Shown here piece after piece: positions 47,677 to 58,476 of a DNA stretch of 64,000 bases. Under the pieces are notes generated by a model. It was not told the origin of the DNA. It saw nothing but the letters and a program-made list of their open reading frames with translations, and ran no database searches. The stretch spans positions 868,001 through 932,000 of the forward strand of contig JAYXKI010000008.1 in assembly GCA_037892935.1 (NCBI GenBank), given 5' to 3'. This stretch comes from Phlebopus portentosus (taxonomy: Eukaryota > Basidiomycota > Agaricomycetes > Boletales > Boletinellaceae). Both the position numbers and the translations under genes were made by a program. Every line of letters begins with the position of its first letter. The stretch's first letter is position 1.

Positions 47677-49854
47677 TTATAAGTTGAGGTTTTGAGATTC
47701 CGACTGGGCGTCGGAAACGTCGTCTTCTTCTGGTTCGATTGGGGGGTTGGCGTCGTCCTCGAGTTCGTCATCTGCTGCGTTTACGAGTTTAGTAACGGGT
47801 ACAGAGAGATTCGAATGAGGAAAGTAAGGAATCAGGCGAAACGCAGCTACTCGGATCTTCGAGACTGATCCGTCGAGTTCCGCAATGACATATGAGCCGG
47901 CCTTTGTTTTGCGTACTACCACGTAGGGTCCTAGGTATCGGGGCTTCGTCTTGCGATTAAGTTCCATTTTGATACGCGTATTTCGCAACAATACGAGTCG
48001 TCCTGGCTGGAAATCGTAGTCTTTGATTTTGGCCTTGTTGATCTCTTCGAATTGTCGCGCGTATGCATGCCGGGCATCGGAAACTAGTCTGGCGATTCGA
48101 TCCAGTTCCTCAGGGCGCTTCTGGAGCTGCTTCGCACGAGTTGCAATAAGTTCCACAGTCGGAACAGGCGTATCGACCGGGGGGGCTAAGTACGTGGCTT
48201 CGGCGAGGTCGAAAGGTAGAATAGGCTCTACTCCGTGTACCATGTAATACGGGGACATTCCGGTCGCCTTCTGGATGGTGATTCTTTCTGCCCAAAATAC
48301 TGAGTAAGCTTGGTCGCTCCATCGTTTGTCATTACCGTCTACAGCCTTTATCAGGGCTTCCTGCACATCGTAGTGGCGTCTTTCTACAATTCCATTGGCG
48401 CGAGAGTTGTATGCTGAGATGCGTATGTGATTGATGTGATATCGATCCTTGAGGTAATCGAGTGCTGCGATGAACGGTTTCCCATTATCTGTTACGAGCT
48501 CGGGACAAGCGCCGTATCGGCAAAGGAGGTCTTGGAAAATGAACTGGGCTATCGCTTTGCCGGTTTCTTCGCGCAAGAGTCGAAATTCGGGGTAACCAGA
48601 TAAAGCGCATTGGGCTTGTACGATGTACCAGTATCCTCCAGACTTCGGCATTACCTTGGTGTCGATGTGTATGCGCTGGAAAATCGATGGTATTGTTGGT
48701 ACGACCGGGGGAATTAGAATGTTCTTCGTCTGGCGAACTTGGCACTCATGACAGGTGCGCACGTAGTATTTGACGTCTGGACCGAGGGTAGGCCACCAAA
48801 ATCGTTCCAGGAGTCGAATTCGAACAGAGTATACTCCCTTGTGGCCTAGATCATCATGCGCTTGCTTTACGAGGTTCCATCTGCGTTCCGGTTCGATTAC
48901 GACCTGGTGTCGTCCGTTCCGCACTTTCTTCCACAAACGTCCATCTCTAGCGAAGAAATTTGCCGCGTACCTGATCAGTGCTGCATAGCCACGATTGTCT
49001 AACTGATCCGGTCGCTTCTGGCCGATCAAGAAGCTCTTGACGTCATCCAAGTGAGCGTCTTTCGGGTTAGCTTTCTCGGAGCTGGGAAACAAGGTCAAAG
49101 CGATGTCAGTCATCTTCGGGAAGTCAGAGTCGCCGTTTCTCTCCCGGCGTTTCCTATTCGATCTCTCGAGGTATCCTATTGATCCGAGAGTTGCTTGCGC
49201 ATTTCCAGGGCTCGATGGGAGTCGTTTCGCTTGGTTGCGCACACGTAAGTCTGTGCAATACGTCGTAACCGGGTTTTCGATGTAGAATCCATACGTGTCG
49301 TCTATCCACTCTTCGTATCCTTCGTCCGGAGGTGGATCTTCGGGTGCCGGGGGTCGTCGAGAAAGTCCGTCGGTGCATTTGAAGTCCGCCGCCGGGATGT
49401 GGCGAATCTCGAAGTCGAATAGAAGTATCCCGGCGATCCAGCGGTTGATCGTAGCGTTTGGTTGTAAGTCCGGGTTGTTAATCATGCCTTTGATGTATGC
49501 TGCGTCCATTTCTACGACAAGCTTGCGCACTCCGATGAGATATAGTCGCATGGCGTGTAACGTACGAAATAGTCCGTAAAGTTCGATTTTCGGTTGGGAG
49601 TATGTTGCTTGCGTAGCATTCCAGTTTATGGAACCGAAGCGATTAATCCTTCTTCGTCCATCTACGTGTTCTTGACCCAAATACCATCCTACTCCGATAA
49701 TCGATGAATCCACCGCTAGTACGACTTCGAGTTCCGATTGATAGTCTATTGCGCATAGAGCTGGGCACCTAATGACCGCTTCCTTCAACTCGTCCATTGA
49801 TTCCTGTTCTTCGTCTGTCCAATCGAAAATGTTGTTCTTCCGAGTGAGTCGATT
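47677..49854 (-). CDS. pol: pol, second part: RNase H and integrase
   Basis: Frame open from about 49854 to the stop at 47677, with the first ATG at 49797. RNase H begins with VVLAVDSSIIGVGWYLGQ. Integrase shows the HHCC finger (HDDLGHKGVY ... CHECQVRQ) and the catalytic triad in HIDTKVMP, VTDNGKPF and NGIVERRH. An SH3-like or chromodomain-type tail follows (FQPGRLVLLRNTRI, KPRYLGPYVVVRKT). The C-terminus is acidic. The frame is shifted by one base relative to the reverse-transcriptase ORF at the G5 run 49855-49859 (C5 on the coding strand). Confidence 0.9.
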   Translation of the reverse strand, partial: NRLTRKNNIFDWTDEEQESMDELKEAVIRCPALCAIDYQSELEVVLAVDSSIIGVGWYLGQEHVDGRRRINRFGSINWNATQATYSQPKIELYGLFRTLHAMRLYLIGVRKLVVEMDAAYIKGMINNPDLQPNATINRWIAGILLFDFEIRHIPAADFKCTDGLSRRPPAPEDPPPDEGYEEWIDDTYGFYIENPVTTYCTDLRVRNQAKRLPSSPGNAQATLGSIGYLERSNRKRRERNGDSDFPKMTDIALTLFPSSEKANPKDAHLDDVKSFLIGQKRPDQLDNRGYAALIRYAANFFARDGRLWKKVRNGRHQVVIEPERRWNLVKQAHDDLGHKGVYSVRIRLLERFWWPTLGPDVKYYVRTCHECQVRQTKNILIPPVVPTIPSIFQRIHIDTKVMPKSGGYWYIVQAQCALSGYPEFRLLREETGKAIAQFIFQDLLCRYGACPELVTDNGKPFIAALDYLKDRYHINHIRISAYNSRANGIVERRHYDVQEALIKAVDGNDKRWSDQAYSVFWAERITIQKATGMSPYYMVHGVEPILPFDLAEATYLAPPVDTPVPTVELIATRAKQLQKRPEELDRIARLVSDARHAYARQFEEINKAKIKDYDFQPGRLVLLRNTRIKMELNRKTKPRYLGPYVVVRKTKAGSYVIAELDGSVSKIRVAAFRLIPYFPHSNLSVPVTKLVNAADDELEDDANPPIEPEEDDVSDAQSESQNLNL

Positions 49855-51061
49855 GGGGGCGTGCCATCTTGGCGAAATCCTTAATGAAAATTCGCAGGAC
49901 TCCCACTGTTCCGAGGAATCCTTTGACTTCGGTTACCGATCGGCATGGCGGCCAGTCACTGACCTTCTGGACTTTCGATTCGTCTGGCTCTCGTCCATAA
50001 TATGTCAGTTTGTGTCCGAGAAATACGATTGACTCAACGCCGATCTCCATTTTCTTTCCTGAGTACGTCCCTCCCACTGCCTTGACTCGCTGCAAAATTC
50101 GATTTACGTCGCATATATGCTCGTAAATAAATCGCCTAATCCCTGGATTCTCTGGCAGGGTTTCGTAAGAGCCATCCGGGAGTTCGTAGCGCATTTTGGG
50201 ACCTAATCCGGGCGAATCGTCTGCATACGGATCGGTACAGTGCGGAATCTCGTCTTGTAGGATGAAAGTGACGTCATTGTGCATAATCTGAAGGGAATTC
50301 GTGTATCCCATCGGGAGAACCGTCATTCTGAACGTTCCCAAGGGAGTCTGAAATGTCGTGAGATCTCGAGAGCGTTCGTCTAGAACTCGCTGGTCAAAAG
50401 CCACATAGAAATCGAGGCTCGAATAACAACTTCGTCCGCCGCAACGCTCCGCAATGGTCTCTATATTCGGCGGAACGGCTGAGTCTCGGACGGAAATGCC
50501 ATTCATGTCTTGCAGGTCGAGTATAAATCGAAGGGAGACTCCATCTTTCTTGACTAGGCAAAACCATCGTGATCGGTACGAGGAGTTAGATGGTTCAATG
50601 GCTCCATTCTTGATTTTCTCACGAATCAGGTTGATGGTACGCTCGAGAATACCCGGAGGAATAGGTATGTTCTTGTGTACCCACGGTACATGCGGTACCG
50701 TCGGGATGCGAATCGGATCGAAGTATTGCGCATCGAAACTACCCCGTTCCGCTTCCGTCCACGCTAGTGCTCCTTCCTGCAGCATAAGTAGGTTAGCAAC
50801 TAGCAGCCTTTCTTCGGGCCATAAGAACTGATTCTCGTCAATCCTGAGGGCTTCAAACCGCTCCTTCGTTAGTCTGCCTATGGGCGTAAACGGTTTCGGT
50901 TTCTTTGGTATTTCGGGCAGTCCTTCGAGCGGGTTCGGATGCCTCCTTCGGACGATCCGAAATTCTTCTGGTAGTACCCCGGGGACGGGCCGTACTTTCT
51001 GAGCGACGCGTTTGTACATGAGTACCGCCGGGTCGTCGTCGTCCGGGTCTCTAGAATACAT
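49769..51061 (-). CDS. pol: pol, first part: reverse transcriptase (frameshifted end)
   Basis: 430 codons from ATG 51061. Reverse transcriptase motifs are KKDGVSLRFILDLQDMN, SLDFYVAFDQ, TPLGTFRMTVLPMGYTNS and the catalytic YADD. GFLGTVGVLRIFIKDFAKM leads into the tether and RNase H. Just after KMARP the reading frame is lost: the last 37 codons are out-of-frame, while the correct frame continues in the next ORF. The pol ATG is 178 bp downstream of the gag-pro stop and in a different frame. Confidence 0.9.
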   Translation of the reverse strand: MYSRDPDDDDPAVLMYKRVAQKVRPVPGVLPEEFRIVRRRHPNPLEGLPEIPKKPKPFTPIGRLTKERFEALRIDENQFLWPEERLLVANLLMLQEGALAWTEAERGSFDAQYFDPIRIPTVPHVPWVHKNIPIPPGILERTINLIREKIKNGAIEPSNSSYRSRWFCLVKKDGVSLRFILDLQDMNGISVRDSAVPPNIETIAERCGGRSCYSSLDFYVAFDQRVLDERSRDLTTFQTPLGTFRMTVLPMGYTNSLQIMHNDVTFILQDEIPHCTDPYADDSPGLGPKMRYELPDGSYETLPENPGIRRFIYEHICDVNRILQRVKAVGGTYSGKKMEIGVESIVFLGHKLTYYGREPDESKVQKVSDWPPCRSVTEVKGFLGTVGVLRIFIKDFAKMARPQSTHSEEQHFRLDRRRTGINGRVEGSGH

Positions 51062-51239
51062 GATCTATAAGGTCGATTTGAATAGTCAGTAGCGAAACGC
51101 ATTGGGTCTTTCATCAGCTTCCGAAGCTGGTTACTAAATAGTGAGGTGAAAGTGTCGGAAACATCGATAGAATAGATAGAAAACGTATTGTTGAGGCTTG
51201 AACACGTATAATCGCCTACGTCTCGCTGACGTCTTAGTA

Positions 51240-53843
51240 TCAGTTCCTCGACGTCTGCTGAAAACCCTGTTGCGCAACGTTGCGCAACACGTTCCGAATT
51301 CCAGTCGCGACCTTACTATGTCGATTCCTGTCGTTGGGGTCTGATAGCGTTATATGCTGGTCTCCCGAGGTATAATCCTTGGTTTCGCATTCGGTTACTG
51401 CGAAGAAGGGTCGTCCGAGTAGCGCCTGGAACGGTGCCTGACGAACGACATGCACTTGCAGGGAAAGATCAATTCCGGCTATCGTAAACTTGGTGTTCGG
51501 GATTAATCCTACGGTGGCCGACTTCGCTGTGTCCGCCATCTCGATGGTCGTGCTCTGGTCCGGTGATAGGGGCACTTGAAGTTTTTCCCAAACGTCTTCC
51601 CTAATCAGACACACTGCTGCGCCTTGATCGAGTACGCACTCCACTTCCATCGCGTCCTCCACTACGGCTGTAATCGTACGAAGAGGGAGAGTTGCTTCCG
51701 CGGTCACTCCCGACGTTCCGATGGACAGAATCGAGTCCTCAGGTTGTTGCGATGCGGTTCCACACAGTTGCGTGGCGTAACTCGGCGATTCGACGAGATT
51801 CACATCGGCAGCGTTATATCTCTTTGCGGTAGTGAGTTCCTTTAGTTGCTTTCGTAGTTCGGGGGCGATCAATAACAGTTCCCTTTGGCTAAGCGTAATG
51901 CTCGTGTCGAGCGTCCGAGTGAGCACGTTAGAGACAGCGTTAGAATCTTCAACGGGGACTACGTAGCGGTATTGGGGTTGGGGGTTCGAGGGTTTTCTAA
52001 TATCATCCCGCTGCGGTGACGAACGTGAAACCGCCGGGGACTTAGGAATAGGGGGTGGCGACTGCTGCGCCTTCGAAGCCCCTCTTCCCGGCGGTCCCAC
52101 CTTAGTCGGAATGACTATTCCGTCGAACTTCTGCCTTTTACCAGTCGCCGCTTTCTTCTTTGCCTCGTTGAGCAAGATTTCTAAACGTTCCACTTCATAA
52201 TCGGTCTCTTCTGTCTGATCCTCGCTGATTTCCTGGAGCATAGCTGATGCTATCGGCTCGGCCGGGGTTTCCGGGTGCTCGGCGACTTCGATGATGTTGA
52301 CTGGATGTGACGGGTTCGGCTTTAGCAAGTTGTCAATTCGCTCCATCAGGTTCCGGCCCGAAACCCTACTTGATACGAAGGCTCCGTTTGGCATGACTAC
52401 TCGTCCGTTCGAGTCACGTAGACACTTTCCGGCCTGGATATACTCGAGTACCATCGGGCACGACCTTATAAAGTGGCCGGGATCGCTGCAGAATGCACAT
52501 CCGGGCGTGCGAGCCAATGGGGCCGGTTGCGGACCTGTTGCGATTCGAGGGCCCTGGCCTCTAGTGAGCGATTCCAGTGTTACCTGAAAACCCTTCAGCG
52601 TTTCCCAAACTTTACTCAAGTCCGTTTCTTCCTTCTTGACGGTCATTCCATGTCCTCTCGACGATGCGCTCATCGTTGCGCTCGTTCCACCGCTCATCGG
52701 GTCGGATCCGATCTGATCAACTGCGGATCCCGAAAGAATGTACATGGCTGCATTTGCTACTTTCTCGGTGTCGTAGGGGTCGCCCCTCTCGTGGTCCGGG
52801 TCCTTGATTTCGAGCCTTTGCAGGATATCCTTCCTAGTCTGGCCCGAAATGCCTCGAAGAAACGCGAATTTCGAGTCGTTCTCGGTAAGTTTGTTGCTGG
52901 CAACTAGATACCTGGCTCTGCGTAGGAACTCGCGATGATAAGTGCCGAATTCATCTCTGGTGTGAATACCTTTCTCGGCCCATTCGGCGATGAACTGCTC
53001 CAATTCGCCCCTAGAGTATCTCTTGCCGTCTGCCAAACTTGGATAAAGCTTCTTGACGGCCGTTTTGAAATTCCCGATGCTCGCAGGGGCGGCAGAAACT
53101 TCGGGTAGGGTCTCCCATACTTCTGCAACGTCAGTCTTCGCATAGTACAGGTACCCACGTCTGATGGTAGTTGACGCATCCCAGTTGGAATCTATTGCGA
53201 TCGCATCCACGTCGTCGAAGAAGCGGAACAGTTCCTTCGGATCGGAACCGTTGAATACTGGTGCTCTCTTGTCACCTCGAAGAGGTGGTCTAACTGCAGC
53301 CATCTGGTTCGATATACGCTGCAACTGCTGATAATTGGTCTGAAGTTGGTTAAGGATCTGCAGGTTGCTTCCCAGTCCTTGGAGGTGGTGAGCGAGAGTC
53401 AATCCGCTTGGTTGCGACTGTTGCGCAAGCGGATCGACTTGGATCGCTTGATCGGAGGTTTGAGGCTGTCTGAGCCTAGCGGGGTCTGGGTAATCGAGTC
53501 GAACAGTGATATCCTCTGGCGACGAGGATTCTTGCTCGGAGAATTCGGTAGGTAGATCGGTTTCTTGGAAACTAAAAGGAGACGATTCGGCCGACGGCTC
53601 GAACGATGGTAGGGTACTGGACTCGGTTAGAGGTGAAGGTTGAATTACTGAAGAACTTAGCGACGATGCTGTGGTGCTTCTAGCGCTTGCCCTCTGCCTA
53701 GGTGTCCGAGGTGTGACTTGGGGTAAGGCTTGGTGAACTACGGGGATACGGGCTGATTGGCTTCGGGTAGTCCGAGTACTACCTGGAGTTTGGTTACTCG
53801 TTTTGGACGAACAGTGAATTTCCCCCCTCGCCGTGGGCTCCAC
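51240..53843 (-). CDS. gag: gag-protease
   Basis: 867 codons ending at 51240. A Ser/Thr/Pro/Gln-rich head is followed by a capsid-like helical region from about residue 190 (APVFNGSDPKELFRFFDDVD). A CCHC knuckle (CAFCSDPGHFIRSC) lies near residue 450, and a retropepsin-type aspartic protease with active-site DQGA near residue 737 (LDQGAAVCLI, then LLGRPFF). There is no ATG before about residue 183. The frame begins in the primer-binding site and is open back into the 5' LTR to a stop near 53907. Initiation is therefore either non-AUG, at the internal methionine, or after splicing of a leader. Confidence 0.85.
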   Translation of the reverse strand: MEPTARGEIHCSSKTSNQTPGSTRTTRSQSARIPVVHQALPQVTPRTPRQRASARSTTASSLSSSVIQPSPLTESSTLPSFEPSAESSPFSFQETDLPTEFSEQESSSPEDITVRLDYPDPARLRQPQTSDQAIQVDPLAQQSQPSGLTLAHHLQGLGSNLQILNQLQTNYQQLQRISNQMAAVRPPLRGDKRAPVFNGSDPKELFRFFDDVDAIAIDSNWDASTTIRRGYLYYAKTDVAEVWETLPEVSAAPASIGNFKTAVKKLYPSLADGKRYSRGELEQFIAEWAEKGIHTRDEFGTYHREFLRRARYLVASNKLTENDSKFAFLRGISGQTRKDILQRLEIKDPDHERGDPYDTEKVANAAMYILSGSAVDQIGSDPMSGGTSATMSASSRGHGMTVKKEETDLSKVWETLKGFQVTLESLTRGQGPRIATGPQPAPLARTPGCAFCSDPGHFIRSCPMVLEYIQAGKCLRDSNGRVVMPNGAFVSSRVSGRNLMERIDNLLKPNPSHPVNIIEVAEHPETPAEPIASAMLQEISEDQTEETDYEVERLEILLNEAKKKAATGKRQKFDGIVIPTKVGPPGRGASKAQQSPPPIPKSPAVSRSSPQRDDIRKPSNPQPQYRYVVPVEDSNAVSNVLTRTLDTSITLSQRELLLIAPELRKQLKELTTAKRYNAADVNLVESPSYATQLCGTASQQPEDSILSIGTSGVTAEATLPLRTITAVVEDAMEVECVLDQGAAVCLIREDVWEKLQVPLSPDQSTTIEMADTAKSATVGLIPNTKFTIAGIDLSLQVHVVRQAPFQALLGRPFFAVTECETKDYTSGDQHITLSDPNDRNRHSKVATGIRNVLRNVAQQGFQQTSRN
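53827..53842 (-). other. Primer-binding site of the Ty3-type element
   Basis: Directly after the 5' LTR (two bases in), the minus strand reads TGGAGCCCACGGCGAG. It begins with the TGG expected of a sequence pairing to a tRNA 3' CCA end. The tRNA was not identified. Confidence 0.7.
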
Positions 53844-53844
53844 T

Positions 53845-55188
53845 TGAAACTCCTGTGCACTGTCTGATAGCTGAGGAGTGTCACAGTTCTTGGGGGCTGT
53901 TCGGTAAGATTAAAACGAGTGGAAAGAGAAGGGTGACTCTTGGGGGGGGAAAACTAGAGAAGCGCTGATGCGTCGATCTGGGTTCCAGAGCGGTTCCGGA
54001 AGGGATGGAGGAGAAATGGGATTGAAGGCTGCTGGATGTATGCGAGGGGGGGGGATTGGATTAAAGGAGATAGGCGAAGAAGCAAGGCGGGAGAAGTCGA
54101 AGCAAGGGGGATTGGCGGTGGCGGTGCGAAGGTAATCGATGTCCTCACAGGTAATCCCTCGATGGATTCGAACCCTGGAGGCGGAAGACGATGGGACGAA
54201 GCTTAGAGAAGGACTTCCCCTAAGCGCTGACGATTCGAAGGTGATCCCTTCGAGGATCCGACACGATATAACAGGTTACGACAAGTTACGACGAGTTTCG
54301 GTGGGTTACGAAGCGAAACAGAGCTATACGACGCGGAACGAAGCGATACGCAAGGGACTCAAGTGAGACCTTGCGTAGAGGCGTAGGGAGGAGAGATGAG
54401 GGTCTCTGACTTCAACACGGGTTGAACTGATCACACTGGGCTCGGGTACGACTGCAGAGCAGGAGACTCGAGGCGTATGAGACAGAACTATCGTGTATTT
54501 GTGGGAGATAGAGTCAAGGAGAGTACAGGAAGAGTCGAATTGGTCTCGACTGTAGCTGAAGTGGGTTCAAGCCTGAGCTAAACTGTTTTCTGCTAAAACT
54601 CTCCGGGCTAAAACTGGGCTCCTACTACAAGTTGCTCGCCTATTTATAACTTTGTCCGAACCTGAGCCATCGGAGCGTCAGGGAGCATAACGAAAGGAAA
54701 TCGGAAGTGAAAATCATAAGGGAATGCACGGGAACAAGGTACGAGGTGAGCATATCTGGAAGGTGGCGAGATAATGACCATAGAGCATAATACGACATGT
54801 GAGCGCACACGGAATAATGAGCATAAGAATCATAAGGAACAAAACAAAATATGAACGCATATGGGACTCAAAAGGGGAAAAGCCGGAGCGCGTCGCGTCG
54901 CGTCGAAACTTGGGAGGTGTTGGGGGCCGATTGCGGATCCTTCAATTTACCTCTCGTGCCTGGGTTTAGTAAGACGAGCTAGCTAAGTCAGCCTTTGTAA
55001 GTTTTCGACTGGGTGGCTCGAGCGTCCGAAGGTTCTTCCTACGCAGCGGTCGAGTGCGAGAGGCTACAGTAGTCCGTTCCACTTCGAATCGAATCGATCC
55101 GCACTGAGTTCCGCTGTTACGATGCTGATCACCGCGGAACACGTGTCACGTGCGCGATCTCGGACCTAGCGTGTCGATGCTTCTTACA
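53845..55188 (-). repeat. 5' LTR of the Ty3-type element
   Basis: 1344 bp. Nearly identical to 43652-45056 except for about nine substitutions and the missing 62-bp segment near 55030. Most of the substitutions are C/T transitions, several at CpG. Confidence 0.92.
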
Positions 55189-56374
55189 CCGTTGCGCTTG
55201 AACTCTTGTATTATCCGGAAAACTGTTATCTTGGGTATGTCGGTCAAGGCTGCAATCTGAGAGGCGCTGAGTTTCTTATTTATAGTGATGATGCATTCCC
55301 ATAAATTGTTGGACAGCCATCTGCCGCGTCGCCAGGGTTGCATGAATGAATGCTCAACATAAGCTGTAGAGATGGTGACTGTGAAGATGGTGATAGCTCG
55401 AGATCAAGTGGTGACTCGACACGTGAGTTAACCCTTCATCCTCACATGCATCGCTGCTCCTATCTCTTTGCCATGGTGCCTCATCTCTCATGATGGTCCA
55501 TCCCCAGCAACTGGGGGTTCCCTCATGCCTGTGAGTGATGAGGGATTGGTGAGGACGAGGAGAGAACTGTGGACAAGTGATGAGAGCTGCTGTGCAGGGA
55601 GATACTGTATACAAAAGACTACTATCATGTGCATACACTCGTGTTTCTCTGAGAGATATTTCTGTGGCCCTGGCAGGCACGCTCAGTTTGGTTGTAGTAG
55701 GAGTGCATGATGGCTGAGCTGACCTTGTTCGCCCTTACCCAGATATGATTTTAGGTGACATTTTAGCAGAGGATAGTCACCGAGGTGGTTTCAAGTCTGA
55801 TTGGTAGATAGTACATGTAATGTAGTCACACCCAAGCCTAACTCAGCTCAGCTACTGTCTTGGCTGAAAGTGCCTATGCTGCTGTCTTTTTAGCAGAAAC
55901 AATCAGATTTTTTGGTGTTCGAATGCATGAGTTATGACAGATGCAATGAAGTAGGGGAGAGTTCTGTGAGCAGGAGTAACAACAAACTACCCAGTTTCAC
56001 TATCACAATTATATCAGGGAGCCTCGAGGAGTTGCATACAGGTGCCCACTGGGCTGGCCTGATTTATCAAACTTATTCAGATTTTTCCAGATGACGTTGG
56101 GCAAGCTATGATTTTTACACTGAACAGAGGGCATGACAAGGATTTAGCACTATGATGCTATCTTTTAAGTAGCGAAGTACATACTCAACAAAACCCAGAC
56201 ATTTTTATATATACTGGAGCGCATTTTCAAGTAGGTTTTTTACATAGTTATATCAGATTTTTATGTGTTGTATTGACTGAGATATTTGCTATTTTGTTTT
56301 TTTTTGCTCATCCAGGATGCACTATGCGTCAAAAATACACATGATTTTCCAAATTGCCAACAATTTTGCAATTA
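55189..56374 (-). mobile_element. Inverted arm 2, outer part
   Basis: Inverted counterpart of 32065-33240. It contains the transposase HTH start (about 55146-55343 minus frame, SASQIAALTDIPKITVFRII without the stop seen in arm 1) and the non-coding outer third. It ends at 56374 with GCAATTAGCTGTAAG, the unoccupied form of the TA site that holds a MITE in arm 1. Confidence 0.8.
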
Positions 56375-56559
56375 GCTGTAAGCTATATTTGAAATAATAA
56401 TAAGTATTTAGATTCAGATTAGAAAAATAAAGAGATTTTAAATAATATTATATAAGAAATACATAAAGAAATTTAAAGTCTTAGAAAAGTAAAAATACTT
56501 ATGTTTAGTTATTGCTGAGATTTTATATCTTTGAAAGGAAGAAATTTGAAGTTTATTTT

Positions 56560-57130
56560 ATTATTTTGACAAAGAAAAAATAAGTTTACTACTCAGTGGA
56601 CACTCAGTGGGCAATCAGTAGGCAATTAGTAGACAATTAGCAAGTAAGTGATGGGTAATTAGTAGGTGATTAATAAGCAACTAATAGTATCTTTAGTAGT
56701 AAATAGAGTGACAAAGAGCTGCAACTTGCTAGCTTAACTAATAGTACCAGTTTCTATCTTGACAATTATCACACTTGTGGACTGTTTATTATTCTTATTT
56801 TCTCTATAGTCAGTATTATAGAAGGTAGTGAACAGCTTAAAGGACTTAAGATCAGGTGCATAAGTCAGCCTGAAATTCTTTATGCTTTGTAAATAGATAC
56901 TTTGCTGTCTTTTAATGAGCTGGACTAGAATTAAAACTAAAGCATCCTAAGATACTAACTGTATAAGCAATATCTAGCCTAGTGACTATAGCCAGATATA
57001 TGAGTGCACCAATCAATTACTTGTAGGGCACCTACTTTATGTATTCAGTCTCTGTAGGGGTTTTAAGAGCTATGTCCTTGCTAAGTTTATGCTTAAGGAG
57101 AGAAGTAGTAACAAATCACAGTTGCTTATG
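56560..57130 (-). pseudogene. copia-type RT/RNase H fragment
   Basis: On the minus strand, frames with stops contain GALIYLAIVTRLDIAYTVS (about 57035-56975), the conserved end of copia reverse transcriptase. They are followed by an RNase H stretch resembling DYRENKNNKQSTS and KLQLFVTLSTT (about 56830-56710). These match the order in Ty1/copia pol. The copy is heavily mutated. Confidence 0.7.
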
Positions 57131-57144
57131 CTAAAGTGCTCTAG

Positions 57145-57420
57145 TACATCAATATGTTAGAAGTGTGATTCTAACACTCTTACTATTTTGTAGTTTATTG
57201 TTCTGTTTATATTCTTTCTTATATTTGCTTTCTTGATTACATAATACTTATATAATCTATTATAAAAGTGGTACAGTCCATTGGTGAGTATTTTATATTA
57301 AGTATACTCACTACTGGACTTAGGTATGTAGTTAGACTACTAATATACATCAAGTGTACTTACCACTAGACTCAGTGGTCCCTTGCTAGATTTGTATACT
57401 CTAATAGATTATGAGCCTTG
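57145..57420 (+). repeat. copia LTR-like segment (copy a)
   Basis: Begins near TGTTAGAAGTGTGATTCTAAC (57154) and runs through a TAAAAGTGGTACAGTCC stretch. It is repeated in inverted orientation at about 59985-60190 with scattered differences. Confidence 0.6.
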
Positions 57421-58476
57421 AGCTCTAGCTATTTGCACTTTTATATTTTTAAGTTTTTAGATTTAGAGAGCTGCTACTGTTGTCAGAGAAGTTTTTTGAT
57501 GTTCTGGACTGGCCTTTTGGTGTGTTTCTAGTGTTTCTATCACCTTTTGTACTCTTTTATATAGTTTCCACAGTTCCAGAGCTCTCTACCTTCTTCTTTG
57601 GCCTTTATTAGTATTAAATCTCTCTAAAACTCTACTGCTTGATTGCTCTACACTCATCTAGCTGTTTTTGACACCCTTTAGCATGTTTACTCAGCCTATA
57701 TAGATCTACTATTCTGCTAAGTTTTAGCCTGATCCATTGTAATTTGACACCACTATAGCCCTATTACTTTAAGTTATTTTCAAACTTACATTACCTATTT
57801 TAAACAAACCACTAATCTGTTTCTCACAAAATTTGGCACATCTATTCAGCCTATTTTTGCATCTTTTATTATGAAGTTTCAGCTAAATCAGTTTAGAACT
57901 CACTGACTTATTGAAGGATCTTTATTTTGTACCTTATTTTAATAACTTTTAAATTTTTTAGCAACTGCTGATCTTGATCCGATCTGAACACCCTTTGATG
58001 TGTATACGGCTCCTATACCTATATATACTTTTACCAAGTTTCAGCTTGATCTACTACAGTTTAACTGCACTGTGAGCTATTCTTATACTAATTAAAAATT
58101 ATCAATTGCTACTAATTCACTAATCTAATCTGCATACTCTTTACACTATTTAATTCAGCTTATTCTCCTTTATCTGCATGCCAATTTGCACACCATTCTG
58201 CTTATCTGTTCTCTCTTTATACTGTATTTTGTATTTGGCAGCTCTAATGTCAATTAGTATGTAGCTCTATCACTGTTGTTAGATTAGCCTAATCTATAGA
58301 CTGTGAAGCTTGCCTGCCTGGCCTTAGTTCACTGGTTGTAGTCACACTCTAAGTGTCTACTTAAGCCTAGAGCCTCTCTCAGTTAGTAATACTTGTGTGA
58401 TCTTAGTAGACTAACAGACCAGCACTATCTTGTGGCAAATCTTATATACTTTAGTGGCTGTAGAAGACTACACTGA

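Larger units (their letters stand above)
43652..55188 (-). mobile_element. Ty3-type LTR retrotransposon, 11.5 kb, nearly intact
   Basis: Element sense is minus: 5' LTR 53845-55188, gag-pro, pol, then an antisense gene, then 3' LTR 43652-45056. Terminal bases are TG...CA. The host sequence (arm 2) is interrupted with a CCGT duplication, seen as AGTCCCGT before and CCGTTGCG after. Arm 1 provides the empty site. The two LTRs differ by about nine substitutions that I could spot plus a 62-bp length difference, so the insertion is young. Domain order RT, RNase H, integrase places it with Ty3 (Metaviridae-type) elements. One frameshift in pol suggests this copy is not autonomous. Confidence 0.93.
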
